Shown: positions 7,003-15,490, counted from the first letter of the stretch. The stretch is DNA of 64,000 nucleotides from Pseudomonadota bacterium (GCA_021325365.1 JAJPHF010000102.1:1-64000); one strand, 5' to 3'. Numbers and translations are program-made. The notes: a model not told the origin generated them from the letters alone.

Positions 7003-8187
7003 ATGGCTGCCGGGCGCGGCGGGGCCCGCCTACAATCTACTTTACGCGGGAGCGCGCGTTACTTTGCCTGGGAGCGCGCGTTACTTTGCGTGGGAGCGCG
7101 CGTTACTTTGCCTGGGAGCGCGCGCCGCGCGGGAGCGTGCGCGCCACGCTCGGGAGGCCTTCTGGACGAGCGTTATCGGCGCGTTGCGCCGCCGGTTGAC
7201 CCTGACGCCCCGACCGAGCTTGTGCCGCTGCCGGGGGACGCCGAGCCGTGGGCCGACGACTACGCGGCGGAGGCGCCGCCCTCGCCGCATGGCGGGGGCG
7301 GCGCCTGGCTGTCCGGCTTCCTGCTCGGGCTGCTGGGGCTCGGCGCCCTGGCGGCAGCGCTCGTCGTCGGGCTGCTGCTGCTCTCGGGCGCGCCGCCGCG
7401 TGCCGTCCTGCTGGTGGGGGTGGACGAGCGCCCCGACGAGCAGGCGCTGGGCATCGCCGGCCACACCGACACGATTGCCACGCTCGTGCTCGAGCCGCCC
7501 GGCGGCGCGACGCTGATCTCGTTCCCGCGGGACCTGTGGGTGACGATCCCGGGGTACGGCGAGCAGCGCCTGAACGTGGCGTATCCGCTCGGGGCGCAGT
7601 CGGGCCGGCCGGGGGACGGCGCGAAGCTGCTGGAACGGACGATCACCGCGGCGTTCGGCCTGCCGGTGGACCGCTGGGCGCGCGTGGACTTCCGGGGGTT
7701 CGCCGCCCTCGTGGACGCGCTCGGCGGCGTGGACATCGACGTGCCGCGCACGCTGGTGGACGACACGTACCCGACCGAGGACTACGGGACGCGCCGGCTG
7801 GTGATCCCCGCCGGGCGCCAGCACATGGACGGCGAGACGGCGCTGGCCTACGTCCGCACGCGCAAGGCCGACAGCGACTTCGGCCGCGTGGGACGGCAGC
7901 AGCAGCTCCTCGCGGCGCTTCGCGACCAGGCGGTCACCCCAGCCGGGCTGCTGCGCCTGCCGCGCGCGCTGCTCACGCTGCCCGGCGCGGTAAGCAGCGA
8001 CCTGTCGCACCGTGAGACGCTGGCGTTGCTGCGCACGCTAGCCACGCTGCGGCGCGACCGGCTGCACCCCCTTGTCATCGGCCCCGATCTGGCGCCGCCT
8101 GCCCGCACGGCCGGGGGGGCGGACGTGCTCATGCCACGCACCGAGGCCATCCGCCAGGTCATCGCCAACGCGCTGGCAGGCCGCTGA
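7003..8187 (+). CDS. LytR-CpsA-Psr (LCP) family cell-envelope glycopolymer transferase
   Basis: The protein has a cytoplasmic N-terminus, one membrane segment (WLSGFLLGLLGLGALAAALV), then an extracellular LCP domain: VLLVGVDERPDEQALGIAGH, TDTIATLVLEP, SFPRDLWVTIPG, GLPVDRWARVDFRGFAALVD and the late LAYVRTRKADSDFGRVGRQQ that carries the conserved arginines binding the polyprenyl-pyrophosphate head group. LCP enzymes attach glycopolymers to peptidoglycan or proteins. The start is uncertain. ATG 7003 is the only standard start in frame but would translate a 22-bp tandem repeat into residues 16-41; a CTG at 7162, five bases after GGGAGG, would give a normal-length protein beginning LDERYRRVAPP. 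The C-terminal domain call is firm, the first 53 codons are not. Confidence 0.87.
   Translation: MAAGRGGARLQSTLRGSARYFAWERALLCVGARVTLPGSARRAGACAPRSGGLLDERYRRVAPPVDPDAPTELVPLPGDAEPWADDYAAEAPPSPHGGGGAWLSGFLLGLLGLGALAAALVVGLLLLSGAPPRAVLLVGVDERPDEQALGIAGHTDTIATLVLEPPGGATLISFPRDLWVTIPGYGEQRLNVAYPLGAQSGRPGDGAKLLERTITAAFGLPVDRWARVDFRGFAALVDALGGVDIDVPRTLVDDTYPTEDYGTRRLVIPAGRQHMDGETALAYVRTRKADSDFGRVGRQQQLLAALRDQAVTPAGLLRLPRALLTLPGAVSSDLSHRETLALLRTLATLRRDRLHPLVIGPDLAPPARTAGGADVLMPRTEAIRQVIANALAGR
7048..7124 (+). repeat. 22-bp tandem repeat, 3.5 copies
   Basis: Units begin at 7048, 7070 and 7092 (GGGAGCGCGCGTTACTTTGC plus CT/GT) with a partial fourth at 7114-7124. It is followed by a GAGCGTG-CGCGC-CACGCTC hairpin (about 7133-7151). 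The array lies directly before or inside the start of the LCP gene. Confidence 0.9.
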
Positions 8188-8194
8188 CGCCCGC

Positions 8195-8437
8195 TCAGTA
8201 GCGCAAGCGCACCCGCTTGCCGCACTCCAGGCAGCGAAAATAGCCGCGCCGCTCGCCCGGCACGAACCGCAGCTCCGGGTTCTCGGGATCGACGATCTCC
8301 TGCTCCAGCTCGAGCGGCTCGTCGCAGTCGGGACAGCGGGGCGGCGGCGGCTCGCCGCGGCGGGTCTTGAGGTAGAGGACCACGCCGCCGACGCCCACCA
8401 CGAGCGCGATGAGAAAGGCCGGGTCGGTCAGGTTCAC
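8195..8437 (-). CDS. Small membrane protein with C-terminal zinc ribbon
   Basis: An 80-residue protein, GTG start at 8437. Residues 7-23 (AFLIALVVGVGGVVLYL) form one membrane helix, followed by basic residues, so the C-terminus probably faces the cytoplasm. Two Cys pairs, CPDC near residue 35 and CLEC near residue 69, form a treble-clef/zinc-ribbon arrangement with a 30-residue acidic insert. It converges tail-to-tail with the LCP gene (7 bases apart). No family function is recognised; it may be a small adaptor or envelope-associated zinc protein. The ribosome site is weak. Confidence 0.65.
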   Translation of the reverse strand: MNLTDPAFLIALVVGVGGVVLYLKTRRGEPPPPRCPDCDEPLELEQEIVDPENPELRFVPGERRGYFRCLECGKRVRLRY

Positions 8438-8647
8438 CGCGATTCCCGCTACCCAGGTCGTGGAGTCGAGGGGTGACCGTTCTATTATGCGCGCTCGGGG
8501 CGGCGATCATGGGTGGGCGGCGCGCACCCCGCGCCGCCTGCTACACTGGGGGCTGTCGCGGCGCCGCCGCCCGGCGCCCGGCGAGGCGGCCGGCGGAGCG
8601 CGCGACGGACCGCGCCGGGCACCGCCGGACGCCGAAAGGATGAGGGG

Positions 8648-9850
8648 TTGCGAGACTGGCGGGCCGTAGCCGGCCTCTTCTTCCTCACCTGTTCGCTGGA
8701 GGCGCTGGCGCAGGGCCACCTAAACGCCTTCACGCCGATCTACCTGCGCCAATTCGGCCTCTCGACCGAAGAGATCGCGCAGTGGGCGGGCTTACTCACC
8801 ATGTTCACCATGCTGATTGCCTTCCCGCTGGCGCCGCTGTGGGGCGCGCTGGCCGAGCGCTACGCGCGGAAGCCGGTCGTGGTGCGCAGCCAGCTCATCG
8901 AGGCGGTCGCCTACGGCATCCTGGCGTGGGCGCCGGACCTGCACTGGGTGATCTTCGCGCGCTTGCTGCTCGGCCTGACGTTCGGCAACGTCGCGGTGAT
9001 CATCGCCACCCAGACGCTGCTCACGCCCAACCGCTACATGGCCAACGCCATCTCTACAGTACAGGCGGCCATCAACATCGCGTCGAGCGCCGGCCCGCCG
9101 CTGGGGGCCTTCCTGCTGCCACACGTCGGCGCGCGGGGCCTGTTCGCGTTCGACGCGCTGGTGTGCCTGGCGGCGGGGCTGCTGAACACCGCGTTCATGC
9201 CCGAGCCCGACACGCCGCGCTCCGACGCGCCGGTGCTCGCAATGGCGGGGCGCACGATCGCGACGGTGTGGCAGCGGCCGCTGCTGCGCTGGAACTTCAT
9301 CGGGTGGTTCCTGACGCGGGGCGCGCTGCAGATCCTGTCCGTGTACATCCCCGTGCAGATCGTCCACATCAGCGCGGACCCCGCGCCAGCGATCGGGCTG
9401 GTCATGGGGGTGTACGGGGCGATCATGGCGGTGGGCACCTGGGCGGCGGGCTTCCTGGTGGGGCGGACCGGGCCGACGCGGCTGTTCCTGCTGTCGATGG
9501 CGGGCGCGGCCATCGGCTCGTTCGGCGTGGCGCTGGCGCCGGAGCTGACGCCGCTGGCGGTGTGCGCGTGGCTCACGGCGATCCCCGGCGCGCTGTCACA
9601 CACCTGCCTGTACACGCACCTGGCCCACCACCTGAAGCCGACCGACCGCACGCCGGTGATGAGCCTGACGCCGTTCCCGCGCAACATGGCGATGTTCGTC
9701 ATCCCCGGCATCGCCGCCGGAGTGGCCGCGCTCGGCCCGGCCGCGGCGCTGGCGCTGGCCGCCACGGCCTACGCGCTCGCTACCGGCGTCGGCTGGCGCA
9801 TGGCCGCCGCGACCGAGGTCGAGGAGAGTGTGATCGTCGCGGAGGGGTGA
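8648..9850 (+). CDS. Major facilitator superfamily transporter
   Basis: A 400-residue, 12-helix permease. The motif-A loop between TM2 and TM3 is present as GALAERYARKPVVVRSQ, and the second half carries the looser GFLVGRTGPTRLF. The first helix follows immediately after LRDWRAVAGLFFLTCSLEAL. A TTG start at 8648 preceded by AAAGGATGAGG is preferred; the frame is open 45 codons upstream, but that part is Arg/Pro/Gly-rich and would add an implausible cytoplasmic tail. Substrate cannot be predicted; the closest-feeling group is multidrug/sugar efflux MFS. It converges with an LLM oxidoreductase on the minus strand seven bases away. Confidence 0.85.
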   Translation: MRDWRAVAGLFFLTCSLEALAQGHLNAFTPIYLRQFGLSTEEIAQWAGLLTMFTMLIAFPLAPLWGALAERYARKPVVVRSQLIEAVAYGILAWAPDLHWVIFARLLLGLTFGNVAVIIATQTLLTPNRYMANAISTVQAAINIASSAGPPLGAFLLPHVGARGLFAFDALVCLAAGLLNTAFMPEPDTPRSDAPVLAMAGRTIATVWQRPLLRWNFIGWFLTRGALQILSVYIPVQIVHISADPAPAIGLVMGVYGAIMAVGTWAAGFLVGRTGPTRLFLLSMAGAAIGSFGVALAPELTPLAVCAWLTAIPGALSHTCLYTHLAHHLKPTDRTPVMSLTPFPRNMAMFVIPGIAAGVAALGPAAALALAATAYALATGVGWRMAAATEVEESVIVAEG

Positions 9851-9857
9851 TGACGCG

Positions 9858-10835
9858 CTAGGCCGCGACGTCCAGCTGGCGGCGCACGCGCGGCAAGACC
9901 TCGCGCTGGTAGAAACGGAAGAAGCCCTCTTGATCGGGCCCGGCCTGGCCGACGTAGACGTGGTCGAAGCCCGCCCGGGCCATCTCCTGGAGCTTGGCTA
10001 CGTGGCGCTCGGGATCGGCGCTGCAGACGAGCGCCTCGGCCACGTCGTCCTCGGTCACGAGCTGGCTCGCCTGCTCGAAGTGGCGCGGCAGCGGCAGCTC
10101 CTGGCCGAGCTGGCCCGGCACCGCGGCGTTAGGCCACCAGTGGAGGGCCAAGCGGCGAGCCTCTGCATCGGTCGGCCCCCAGCAGACGTGTACCTGACCG
10201 TAGCGCGGCTTGCTATCGCCGCCCGCCGCCTGGAAGGCGTGGACGATCTTCGCGCTCGACACGACCGAGATGAGGCCATCGCCGATGCGGCCCGCCAGCG
10301 CGGCGCTCAGCGGCCCGGCCGCCGCCACGTAGATGGGGGGCAGCGGGTCGGGCAGGTCGTAGACGCGGGCGTGGTTCACCGTGTAGTGGCGGCCGCGGTG
10401 GGACTGCTCGCCGCCCTGCCAGAGCAGCCGCAGCACGCCGACCGCCTCCTCCAGCATCTCGCGACGCTCGGGCGCGGCCGGCCACCGCGCGCCCAGGATG
10501 TGCTCGTTCAGGTTCTCGCCGGTGCCGACGCCGAGGAAGAAGCGCCCCGGCATCATCGCGCCGACGGTGGCGGCCATCTGCGCCAGGAGCGCCGGGTGGT
10601 AGCGCATCGTCGGGCAGGTCACGCCGGTGCCGACGCGCAGGCGCTCGGTGGCTTGCGCGATGGCGCCGAGCACACTCCAGGCGAATGGGCTGTGGCCCTG
10701 GCGGTCGATCCAGGGATGGTAATGGTCGGAGATGAGCGCGAAGGTGAAGCCGACCTCCTCCGCCCGCCGCGCCAGGTGGACCAGGTCGTTGGGGCCGTGC
10801 TCCTCGCTGGACAGGGAGTAGCCGATCTCGATCAT
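9858..10835 (-). CDS. LLM-class F420/flavin-dependent oxidoreductase
   Basis: A 325-residue luciferase-like TIM barrel. It shows IEIGYSLSSEEHGPNDLVHL at the N-terminus, ALISDHYHPWIDRQGHSPFAWSVLGA, TGVTCPTMRYHP and the FFLGVGTGENLNEH loop, features of the F420-dependent glucose-6-phosphate-dehydrogenase-like subgroup. ATG at 10835 has GAGGAG five bases upstream. The physiological substrate is unknown; members reduce or oxidise diverse substrates with F420H2 or FMN. A second LLM protein of a different subgroup is at 40801-41694. Confidence 0.88.
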   Translation of the reverse strand: MIEIGYSLSSEEHGPNDLVHLARRAEEVGFTFALISDHYHPWIDRQGHSPFAWSVLGAIAQATERLRVGTGVTCPTMRYHPALLAQMAATVGAMMPGRFFLGVGTGENLNEHILGARWPAAPERREMLEEAVGVLRLLWQGGEQSHRGRHYTVNHARVYDLPDPLPPIYVAAAGPLSAALAGRIGDGLISVVSSAKIVHAFQAAGGDSKPRYGQVHVCWGPTDAEARRLALHWWPNAAVPGQLGQELPLPRHFEQASQLVTEDDVAEALVCSADPERHVAKLQEMARAGFDHVYVGQAGPDQEGFFRFYQREVLPRVRRQLDVAA

Positions 10836-10845
10836 ACACTCCTCA

Positions 10846-11127
10846 CTACCTCGCCGTGTGGGCGCCGCGCGGCGCGGTGTGGAACTGCGTGTCGTCGGCG
10901 CCTCCACCGCCGCTGAGGTCGTGCGTGGGCAGCAGAGGGCCGTCGGCCGGCTCGCCCGCCCGGTACTGGCGGCACAGGCCGCTCTTGAGGCTGATGTACT
11001 GCGTCGTGTCGGGGACCGGGTCGCCGCCGAGGATGACGTCGCGCTGGGCTTCCTGCCACTGAGCGGGGCTCAGGTTGTCCTTGATCGCGCTGGGCAGCTC
11101 GTCGTAGGCGATGTCGACGTGCGGCAT
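10846..11127 (-). CDS. Small hypothetical protein, 93 aa
   Basis: ATG at 11127 with GGGAGGAG eight bases upstream. The sequence MPHVDIAYDELPSAIKDNLS, then a Gln/Glu-rich helix (PAQWQEAQRDVILGG), a SLKSGLCRQYRAGEPADGPL stretch and a Gly-rich disordered tail. No signal peptide, membrane helix or recognised domain. It lies ten bases upstream of the LLM oxidoreductase and 22 downstream of another small protein, all on the minus strand, so the three may share a transcript. Function unknown. Confidence 0.6.
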   Translation of the reverse strand: MPHVDIAYDELPSAIKDNLSPAQWQEAQRDVILGGDPVPDTTQYISLKSGLCRQYRAGEPADGPLLPTHDLSGGGGADDTQFHTAPRGAHTAR

Positions 11128-11149
11128 AGGATAGCTCCTCCCGTCGGGC

Positions 11150-11539
11150 CTATTCGGGTGGCAGGGGACGGGCGTCGCCCGCGGCGCTGCGCTCGCGGCC
11201 GATGCCGAGGTTTTGCACTTCCCAGGCGAGCGCCTGCCCCTCATCGGCGGAGACCGGCTGGCGCCAGGTGACGAGCTGCGCCCAGGCGCGCTCGGGCGTC
11301 TCGCGGCGACAGACGTAGGTGTGATCGGTCGGGCGGTGCTCGTCACCGGTGGCGACGAAGGGGCCGCGCTCGGGGTTGTCGAGGTCGAAGTACTCCTGGC
11401 CGCGCTCGAAGCGGGCGCCCTGCCAGATGGGGACCTGCTTGAGCACCTCGTCGCTCATCCATGCAGCGAGGTCAGGTAGCCGGTCGCGGCACTCGTAGGC
11501 GGATGCGCAGTCGCGTAGGTCGTCCTGCTGGTGACGCAT
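11150..11539 (-). CDS. Small hypothetical protein, 129 aa
   Basis: ATG at 11539 with GGGAGG about nine bases upstream. The protein starts MRHQQDDLRDCASAYECRD and contains LAAWMSDEVLKQVPIWQGARF, EYFDLDNPERGPFVA and a late TWRQPVSADEGQALAWEVQN. It is acidic, without signal peptide or membrane segment. Well-formed ribosome site and normal codon use argue that it is real. It heads a minus-strand trio with the 93-residue protein and the LLM oxidoreductase. I do not recognise the family. Confidence 0.6.
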   Translation of the reverse strand: MRHQQDDLRDCASAYECRDRLPDLAAWMSDEVLKQVPIWQGARFERGQEYFDLDNPERGPFVATGDEHRPTDHTYVCRRETPERAWAQLVTWRQPVSADEGQALAWEVQNLGIGRERSAAGDARPLPPE

Positions 11540-11637
11540 GGTCGTGCCTCCCGTGACATTCACGACAAGTCTCGCAGAGGGCGTACCACTCGGCCGCTCG
11601 CCAGGCCGGCACACGCTCTGCGGTATCGGTAGATTGC

Positions 11638-11755
11638 AGCCGTTTGCACCCAGACTGAGCGGTCAGTCGATCGGGGGCCTGCGGCCTGCGGGCCGCGGGC
11701 GGGCGTAAAACCCGCCCCTACGAGACGCTGGCTGCTCACTGGCGCGCGAGCGGCT
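11638..11755. repeat. MITE-like element with imperfect terminal inverted repeats, copy 1
   Basis: The left end AGCCGTTTGCACCCAGACTG (then AGCGGTC) and the reverse complement of the right end, AGCCGCTCGCGCGCCAGTGA (then GCAGCC), are related over about 28 bases. The interior (11681-11724) is a GC-rich palindromic module, GCGGCCTGCGGGCCGCGGGC then CCCGCCCCTAC. A second element with the same ends is at 20763-20982. Confidence 0.65.
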
Positions 11756-11776
11756 CTAGGGCGGAGGTGAGCGACG

Positions 11777-12388
11777 ATGTACCTGCAATTCGGCATGACG
11801 GTGGTCGGCAGCGACGGCAACGCGGCGGGGACCCTCGACCACGTGCTCGTAGCAGCCAGCCGGCGGGAGGTGACGCACGTGGTCGTGCGGTCGCCCGAGG
11901 TGAGCGAGGACGTGCTGCTCCCGCTGAACCTCGTGCAGGGCAACGCGGGCGACGCCTTGCTGCTACAGGTGCCCAGCGCGGCACTCGGCCAGATGGCGCG
12001 CTACTACGAGGGGCGCACGAGCAGCCCGCCGGCGGGCCGCGTGGACACGGCGATCGTGGGCGAGCCGGCGGAGCGGCGGCAGAGCTTCGAGGACGCGCTG
12101 GGCGTGCCGGCCGACGCGCTGCAATACGGCCCGGAGACGCGGGTGGCGACGCGCGACGGGGCGACGGGGCGGCTGGTCGGGCTGGGCGCGGGACTGTACG
12201 TGAACCGGCTGTCGGAGCTGCGCGCGGGCGGCCTGGGCGACCAGGAGGTAAGCGTGCCCGAGCCGTGGATCGGCGCGCTGGAGGCGGATGCGATCATCGT
12301 CACGGCGGCTGCTAGCGAGCTGGGCCATCTGGTCGGCGTGCCGGCGAACGCGGCCTCCGGGGACGCGGGCGGCGCCGCGGCCGGCTAG
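11777..12388 (+). CDS. PRC-barrel-like domain protein
   Basis: A 203-residue protein with an N-terminal PRC-barrel pattern: MYLQFGMTVVGSDGNAAGTL, then DHVLVAASRREVTHVVVRSP and LLPLNLVQ, matching the 'gkxVvxxdGexiGkvxdvv' strands of that fold. A second, looser barrel-like segment follows (ALQYGPETRVATRDGATGRL to about residue 180). PRC barrels occur in photosynthetic reaction-centre H subunits, RimM and many small sporulation or RNA-related proteins. ATG at 11777 has GGAGGTGAG upstream. No membrane helix. It follows a mobile-looking repeat and converges with the oxidoreductase at 12398. Role unknown. Confidence 0.7.
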   Translation: MYLQFGMTVVGSDGNAAGTLDHVLVAASRREVTHVVVRSPEVSEDVLLPLNLVQGNAGDALLLQVPSAALGQMARYYEGRTSSPPAGRVDTAIVGEPAERRQSFEDALGVPADALQYGPETRVATRDGATGRLVGLGAGLYVNRLSELRAGGLGDQEVSVPEPWIGALEADAIIVTAAASELGHLVGVPANAASGDAGGAAAG

Positions 12389-12397
12389 CCTGACACC

Positions 12398-13306
12398 TCA
12401 GCGGCGGGCGGCGGTGACGCCGCGCCCGGGCAGGGATTCGGCGAGCACGGCGACCACGTCGTCGAGCGTGGTGCCGCGCGTGCGGACCTCGGGGGTCTCC
12501 TCGCCGAGCGGCGTCTGCTCGACGAAGCGGAACATCGCGGCCGCACCTTGCAGGATGAGCGGCGTCAGACCGACGTGCTCGAAGGTGGCCGCGATCTCCT
12601 CCATCTCGCCCACCCAGCGATACGCCTTCGGCGGCATCCCGGGCACCTGGCGCTCGATCCACGGCAGCAGCGTGGGCTGGCTCTCGCGCAGCTCGGCGCG
12701 CAAGGCGGCGCCCAGGCCCATTGCCTCGCCGGCGGTGAGCAGCTCGGTGGCGAGCGCGTTCAGGCCCTTGGTGAGGGCGGCGTAGCACATCTTGAGGCCG
12801 GAGGCCTGGCCGATCTCGGGACCGATGGGGCGGATGGTGAGGCCGTGCTCGCCCAGCTCCAGCGCCTCGGCCGCGTGGGCGCCCGACACGTAGATGCGGT
12901 TGCGGCTGTCGCCGGGATGTGGCGGGTTGCCGATGATCCCGGCATCGACGAAGCGGGCGCCCGCCGCGGTCACGACGTCGGCGATCTCGCGCACGGTCTG
13001 AGGCGCGATGGCGTTGCACTCCACGAACAGCACGTCGGCCTCGGTGGCGCGCAGCGCGGCGGCCACGCGGTCGCCGAGCGCGCGGGCGGCGTGCGGCGCG
13101 AGGACCGAGAGGACGGCGTCGGCCTCGCGCACAAGCGTCTCGTAGTCCGGCACGTCCTCGATACCGGCCTCGGCGGCCAGCGCGGCGGTACGCGGGCTGC
13201 GGTCGCGCAGGCAGGTGATGACCCGCAAGCCGCTCAACCGCAGGACGTTGCCGATGGAGTGGCCCATGTCGCCGGGCGTGAGGATCGCCACCGTCTGGAT
13301 CGCCAT
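12398..13306 (-). CDS. NAD(P)-dependent beta-hydroxyacid dehydrogenase-like protein (6PGDH fold, DUF1932)
   Basis: A 302-residue protein with an N-terminal Rossmann domain, TVAILTPGDMGHSIGNVLRL, then ECNAIAPQTV (the substrate-binding stretch of the 3-hydroxyisobutyrate dehydrogenase group) and VDAGIIGNPPHPGDSRNRIY. K in GLKMCYAALTKGLNAL fits the catalytic-lysine helix (GxxxKxxxN-like), though the partner Asn is not obvious. The C-terminal part is the all-helical DUF1932 domain. ATG at 13306 is preceded by GGAGGAG. It would oxidise a small beta-hydroxyacid or related compound; the substrate is not predictable. Confidence 0.82.
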   Translation of the reverse strand: MAIQTVAILTPGDMGHSIGNVLRLSGLRVITCLRDRSPRTAALAAEAGIEDVPDYETLVREADAVLSVLAPHAARALGDRVAAALRATEADVLFVECNAIAPQTVREIADVVTAAGARFVDAGIIGNPPHPGDSRNRIYVSGAHAAEALELGEHGLTIRPIGPEIGQASGLKMCYAALTKGLNALATELLTAGEAMGLGAALRAELRESQPTLLPWIERQVPGMPPKAYRWVGEMEEIAATFEHVGLTPLILQGAAAMFRFVEQTPLGEETPEVRTRGTTLDDVVAVLAESLPGRGVTAARR

Positions 13307-13496
13307 ACGTCTGCTCCTCCGCGGCCACGGGCGCCACTCGGCCGCACGCGCCGATTCGTCGGTCCTGTGCCCAGTCTAGCCAATCGGGCGTGGCTTCTCA
13401 AGCGGCGTGCAGGGCGCGGGGGCGGGGCGGCGGCCGGGCGGATAAGCCAAGCCCCCGCTGTATCGCGAGGGCTCAGCGGCCGGGTGCGCGGGGACG

Positions 13497-14648
13497 CTAC
13501 TCGAGTGGGCGCACGGCGGCGTAGAAGCGCTCGGACCAGTAGGCGGAGTTCAGGCGCGTGATCGCCACGCCCGTGCTCTCGTCTACCGCATGGATGAACT
13601 GGCCGTCGCCGAGGTAGATGCCGTCGTGGGAGAGGCCCGGGGTGTAGGTGTCGGAGAAAAACAGGATGTCGCCCGGGCGCAGCTGGTCGATGGGAATACG
13701 CCGGCCGCTCGCCAGCTGGTCTTCCATCGTGCGCGGCATGTTGAAGCCGATAGTGTTGAAGACCCAGTACACGAAGCCGCTGCAGTCGAAGCCGGTGGAG
13801 GGCGAGACGCCGGCCCAGGTGTAGTGGGCGCCGAGCTGGGACTGTGCCACGCTGATGATGCGCGCGCCGTTGGGGCTCGCCGGCACGCTGGGGAACACGC
13901 GGCCCGCCACGGACGAGCCGCTCCCGTTCGCGCCGCCGGTCGTGCTCGCCGGCACCGGGCCGGAGGCGGTGCCGGGCGCGCCCGTGCTGGAGGACGCGAC
14001 GAGGGGCAAGACGCCGCGAGCGTTGGCCGTGGCGGCCGTCGCTTGCTGCTGGCCGCTCGCGCTACCGGCGCCGCCGGTGACGGTGGATGGGCCGGAGGCG
14101 CTCGACGCGGCCCCGGAGACTGCCGACTGGCTGGACGCGCTCGGGACGGTGGCAGCCAGCACTGACGGGCTGGACGCCGTGGGAGCGCTGGCGCCATTTG
14201 CCGCGCCCGGCCCGCCGGGCGGACTCGCGGACGCCGCGGTGGTCGAGCCGCTGGACTGGGGCGAGGGGCCAAGCAGCGAGCTGGGACCGGTGTTGTTCGC
14301 AAACGCCGGGGGAAGAGACGAGCTGGAGACGGTGACCGCTGGTGGAAGCGGACCGCGGGCGTCGGGCGCGTAGATGACCCGGACGCCATTGCTCGGATCA
14401 GGGGTGGGGGCTACCTGCGCGGGGCTGGCGCCGCTCGCGCGGGCCGCGAGCAGCGCGAACGTCTGGCCCACGGACTCGCTGGACGCGAGGTTAGTGGACT
14501 CGGGACTCGCCGGAGTAGCGCCGAGGGCCTCGGCGCGCCGTAAAACGCGACTGTCACTTGCCGCCTGACTCGGCGGGGGGCTGAGCGTCGATCCAACGCT
14601 GAGAAGGGCGAGCGCGATTCCCATCGTCGTCCATCGAGCGCGTCCCAC
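13497..14648 (-). CDS. Secreted NlpC/P60 (C40) peptidoglycan endopeptidase
   Basis: A 383-residue protein with an N-terminal secretion signal (GRARWTTMGIALALLSVG), about 220 residues of Ser/Ala/Pro/Gly low complexity, then a C-terminal NlpC/P60 domain. Catalytic Cys is in GFDCSGFVYWVF, His in SHDGIYLG, and HAVDE supplies the third polar residue. The enzyme cuts D-gamma-glutamyl to diamino-acid bonds in wall peptides. The start is GTG 14648 or TTG 14651, with AGGGAGGA upstream; the ATG 24 bases further in would shorten the n-region. The long disordered linker probably spans the wall. Transcribed divergently from a small DUF2007-like gene. Confidence 0.88.
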   Translation of the reverse strand: MGRARWTTMGIALALLSVGSTLSPPPSQAASDSRVLRRAEALGATPASPESTNLASSESVGQTFALLAARASGASPAQVAPTPDPSNGVRVIYAPDARGPLPPAVTVSSSSLPPAFANNTGPSSLLGPSPQSSGSTTAASASPPGGPGAANGASAPTASSPSVLAATVPSASSQSAVSGAASSASGPSTVTGGAGSASGQQQATAATANARGVLPLVASSSTGAPGTASGPVPASTTGGANGSGSSVAGRVFPSVPASPNGARIISVAQSQLGAHYTWAGVSPSTGFDCSGFVYWVFNTIGFNMPRTMEDQLASGRRIPIDQLRPGDILFFSDTYTPGLSHDGIYLGDGQFIHAVDESTGVAITRLNSAYWSERFYAAVRPLE

Positions 14649-14760
14649 CAATAGTCGGTCCTCCCTGGATGCCGGGGTCAAGCGGCCGGCGAAAACCGGC
14701 CACGGGCGGAAGGGTACCAGAGCCGGAGAGGCCAATCAAGGTGGGCGGCGTTACAAATGC

Positions 14761-15075
14761 GTGACACATCCGGACGATCTGGTAGGATATGCTGCCGGCG
14801 CCTTGACGCGGCGCGGCATGTGGGGGCGGGCCGGGCGGCAGATGAGGCAGGATGATGCGACGCGGGACGGCGGGGCCTGGGTAGCGGTCGGCACGGCCCG
14901 CGACCAGCTCGAGGCCGAGATGTGGCGCGAGCGGCTGGACAGCCTGGCGATTCCGGCGCTGGTGGCCCCGGCGGACGCGTCCACGTATCTGGGCGTCTCG
15001 CCGGTGCCGTGCCGCGTGCTGGTGCCCGCGGCGCTGCGGGCCGCGGCGGAGCAGGTGCTGGGAGGCGAGACGTAG
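14761..15075 (+). CDS. DUF2007-like small protein
   Basis: The C-terminal 70 residues read WVAVGTARDQLEAEMWRERL, then DSLAIPALVAPAD and PCRVLVPAALRAAAEQVL. This is the pattern of DUF2007 ('putative signal-transducing protein'), a small ferredoxin-like fold with a conserved 'A(E)xxxxxLxxxgIpa' helix and 'V.Vp....A...L' end. The start is uncertain: GTG 14761 gives 104 residues, ATG 14842 gives 77, the usual family length; both have weak ribosome sites. It is followed by the minus-strand tRNA-binding protein, tail to tail. Biological role not known. Confidence 0.6.
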   Translation: MTHPDDLVGYAAGALTRRGMWGRAGRQMRQDDATRDGGAWVAVGTARDQLEAEMWRERLDSLAIPALVAPADASTYLGVSPVPCRVLVPAALRAAAEQVLGGET

Positions 15076-15084
15076 GGCACCGGG

Positions 15085-15471
15085 TTACTCGACGCGGGTG
15101 CCGTTGGGGATGGCCGGATCGACGCTGAGCAGGCTGAAGGCCGCACCCGGCGCCCGGCCGCCGGCGGCGAGCAGCATCCCCTGAGACTCCACGCCGCGGA
15201 TGCGGGCCGGCTCGAGGTTGGCGACGACGACGATCTTGCGGCCGACAAGCTGGTCAGGCTGGAGAAAAGCGGCGATGCCGGCGACGAGCTGGCGTCGCTC
15301 GCTGCCGAGGTCGACTTGCAGGCGCAGCAGGCGATCGGCGCCCTCGACGCGCTCGGCGGCGACGATCTCGGCCACGCGCAGGTCGGCCTGGCGAAACGTC
15401 GCCAGATCGATGGTCGCGGGGCGCTCGGCGGCCGCGCTCGGCGGCGGAGGTTGGCTGGGCTGCTCGCTCAC
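15085..15471 (-). CDS. tRNA-binding domain protein (MetRS-beta/CsaA/EMAPII-type OB fold)
   Basis: A 128-residue protein comprising a disordered Pro/Ala-rich N-terminus (about 20 residues) and one OB-fold tRNA-binding domain: IDLATFRQADLRVAEIVAAE, GADRLLRLQVDLGSERRQLV, VVVANLEPARIRGVESQGML. The 'KIVVVANLxPxxxxGvxSxGMlLaA' signature is diagnostic of the C-terminal domain of methionyl-tRNA synthetase and stand-alone CsaA-type proteins. As a separate gene it may bind tRNA in trans to a MetRS lacking the domain, or act as a chaperone-like CsaA. GTG start at 15471 with AGGAAGGA upstream. Confidence 0.85.
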   Translation of the reverse strand: MSEQPSQPPPPSAAAERPATIDLATFRQADLRVAEIVAAERVEGADRLLRLQVDLGSERRQLVAGIAAFLQPDQLVGRKIVVVANLEPARIRGVESQGMLLAAGGRAPGAAFSLLSVDPAIPNGTRVE

Positions 15472-15490
15472 GGTCCTTCCTTTGACGCGA

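Noticed and set aside
7048..7124. CRISPR or iteron origin from the 22-bp tandem units
   Set aside because: Only 3.5 units with no spacers, no dnaA, repA or cas genes in the window.
12785..12795. Broken NAD-binding motif in the 12398-13306 dehydrogenase (TPGDMG instead of GxGxxG)
   Set aside because: SPGDMG-type variants are normal in DUF1932-containing dehydrogenases.
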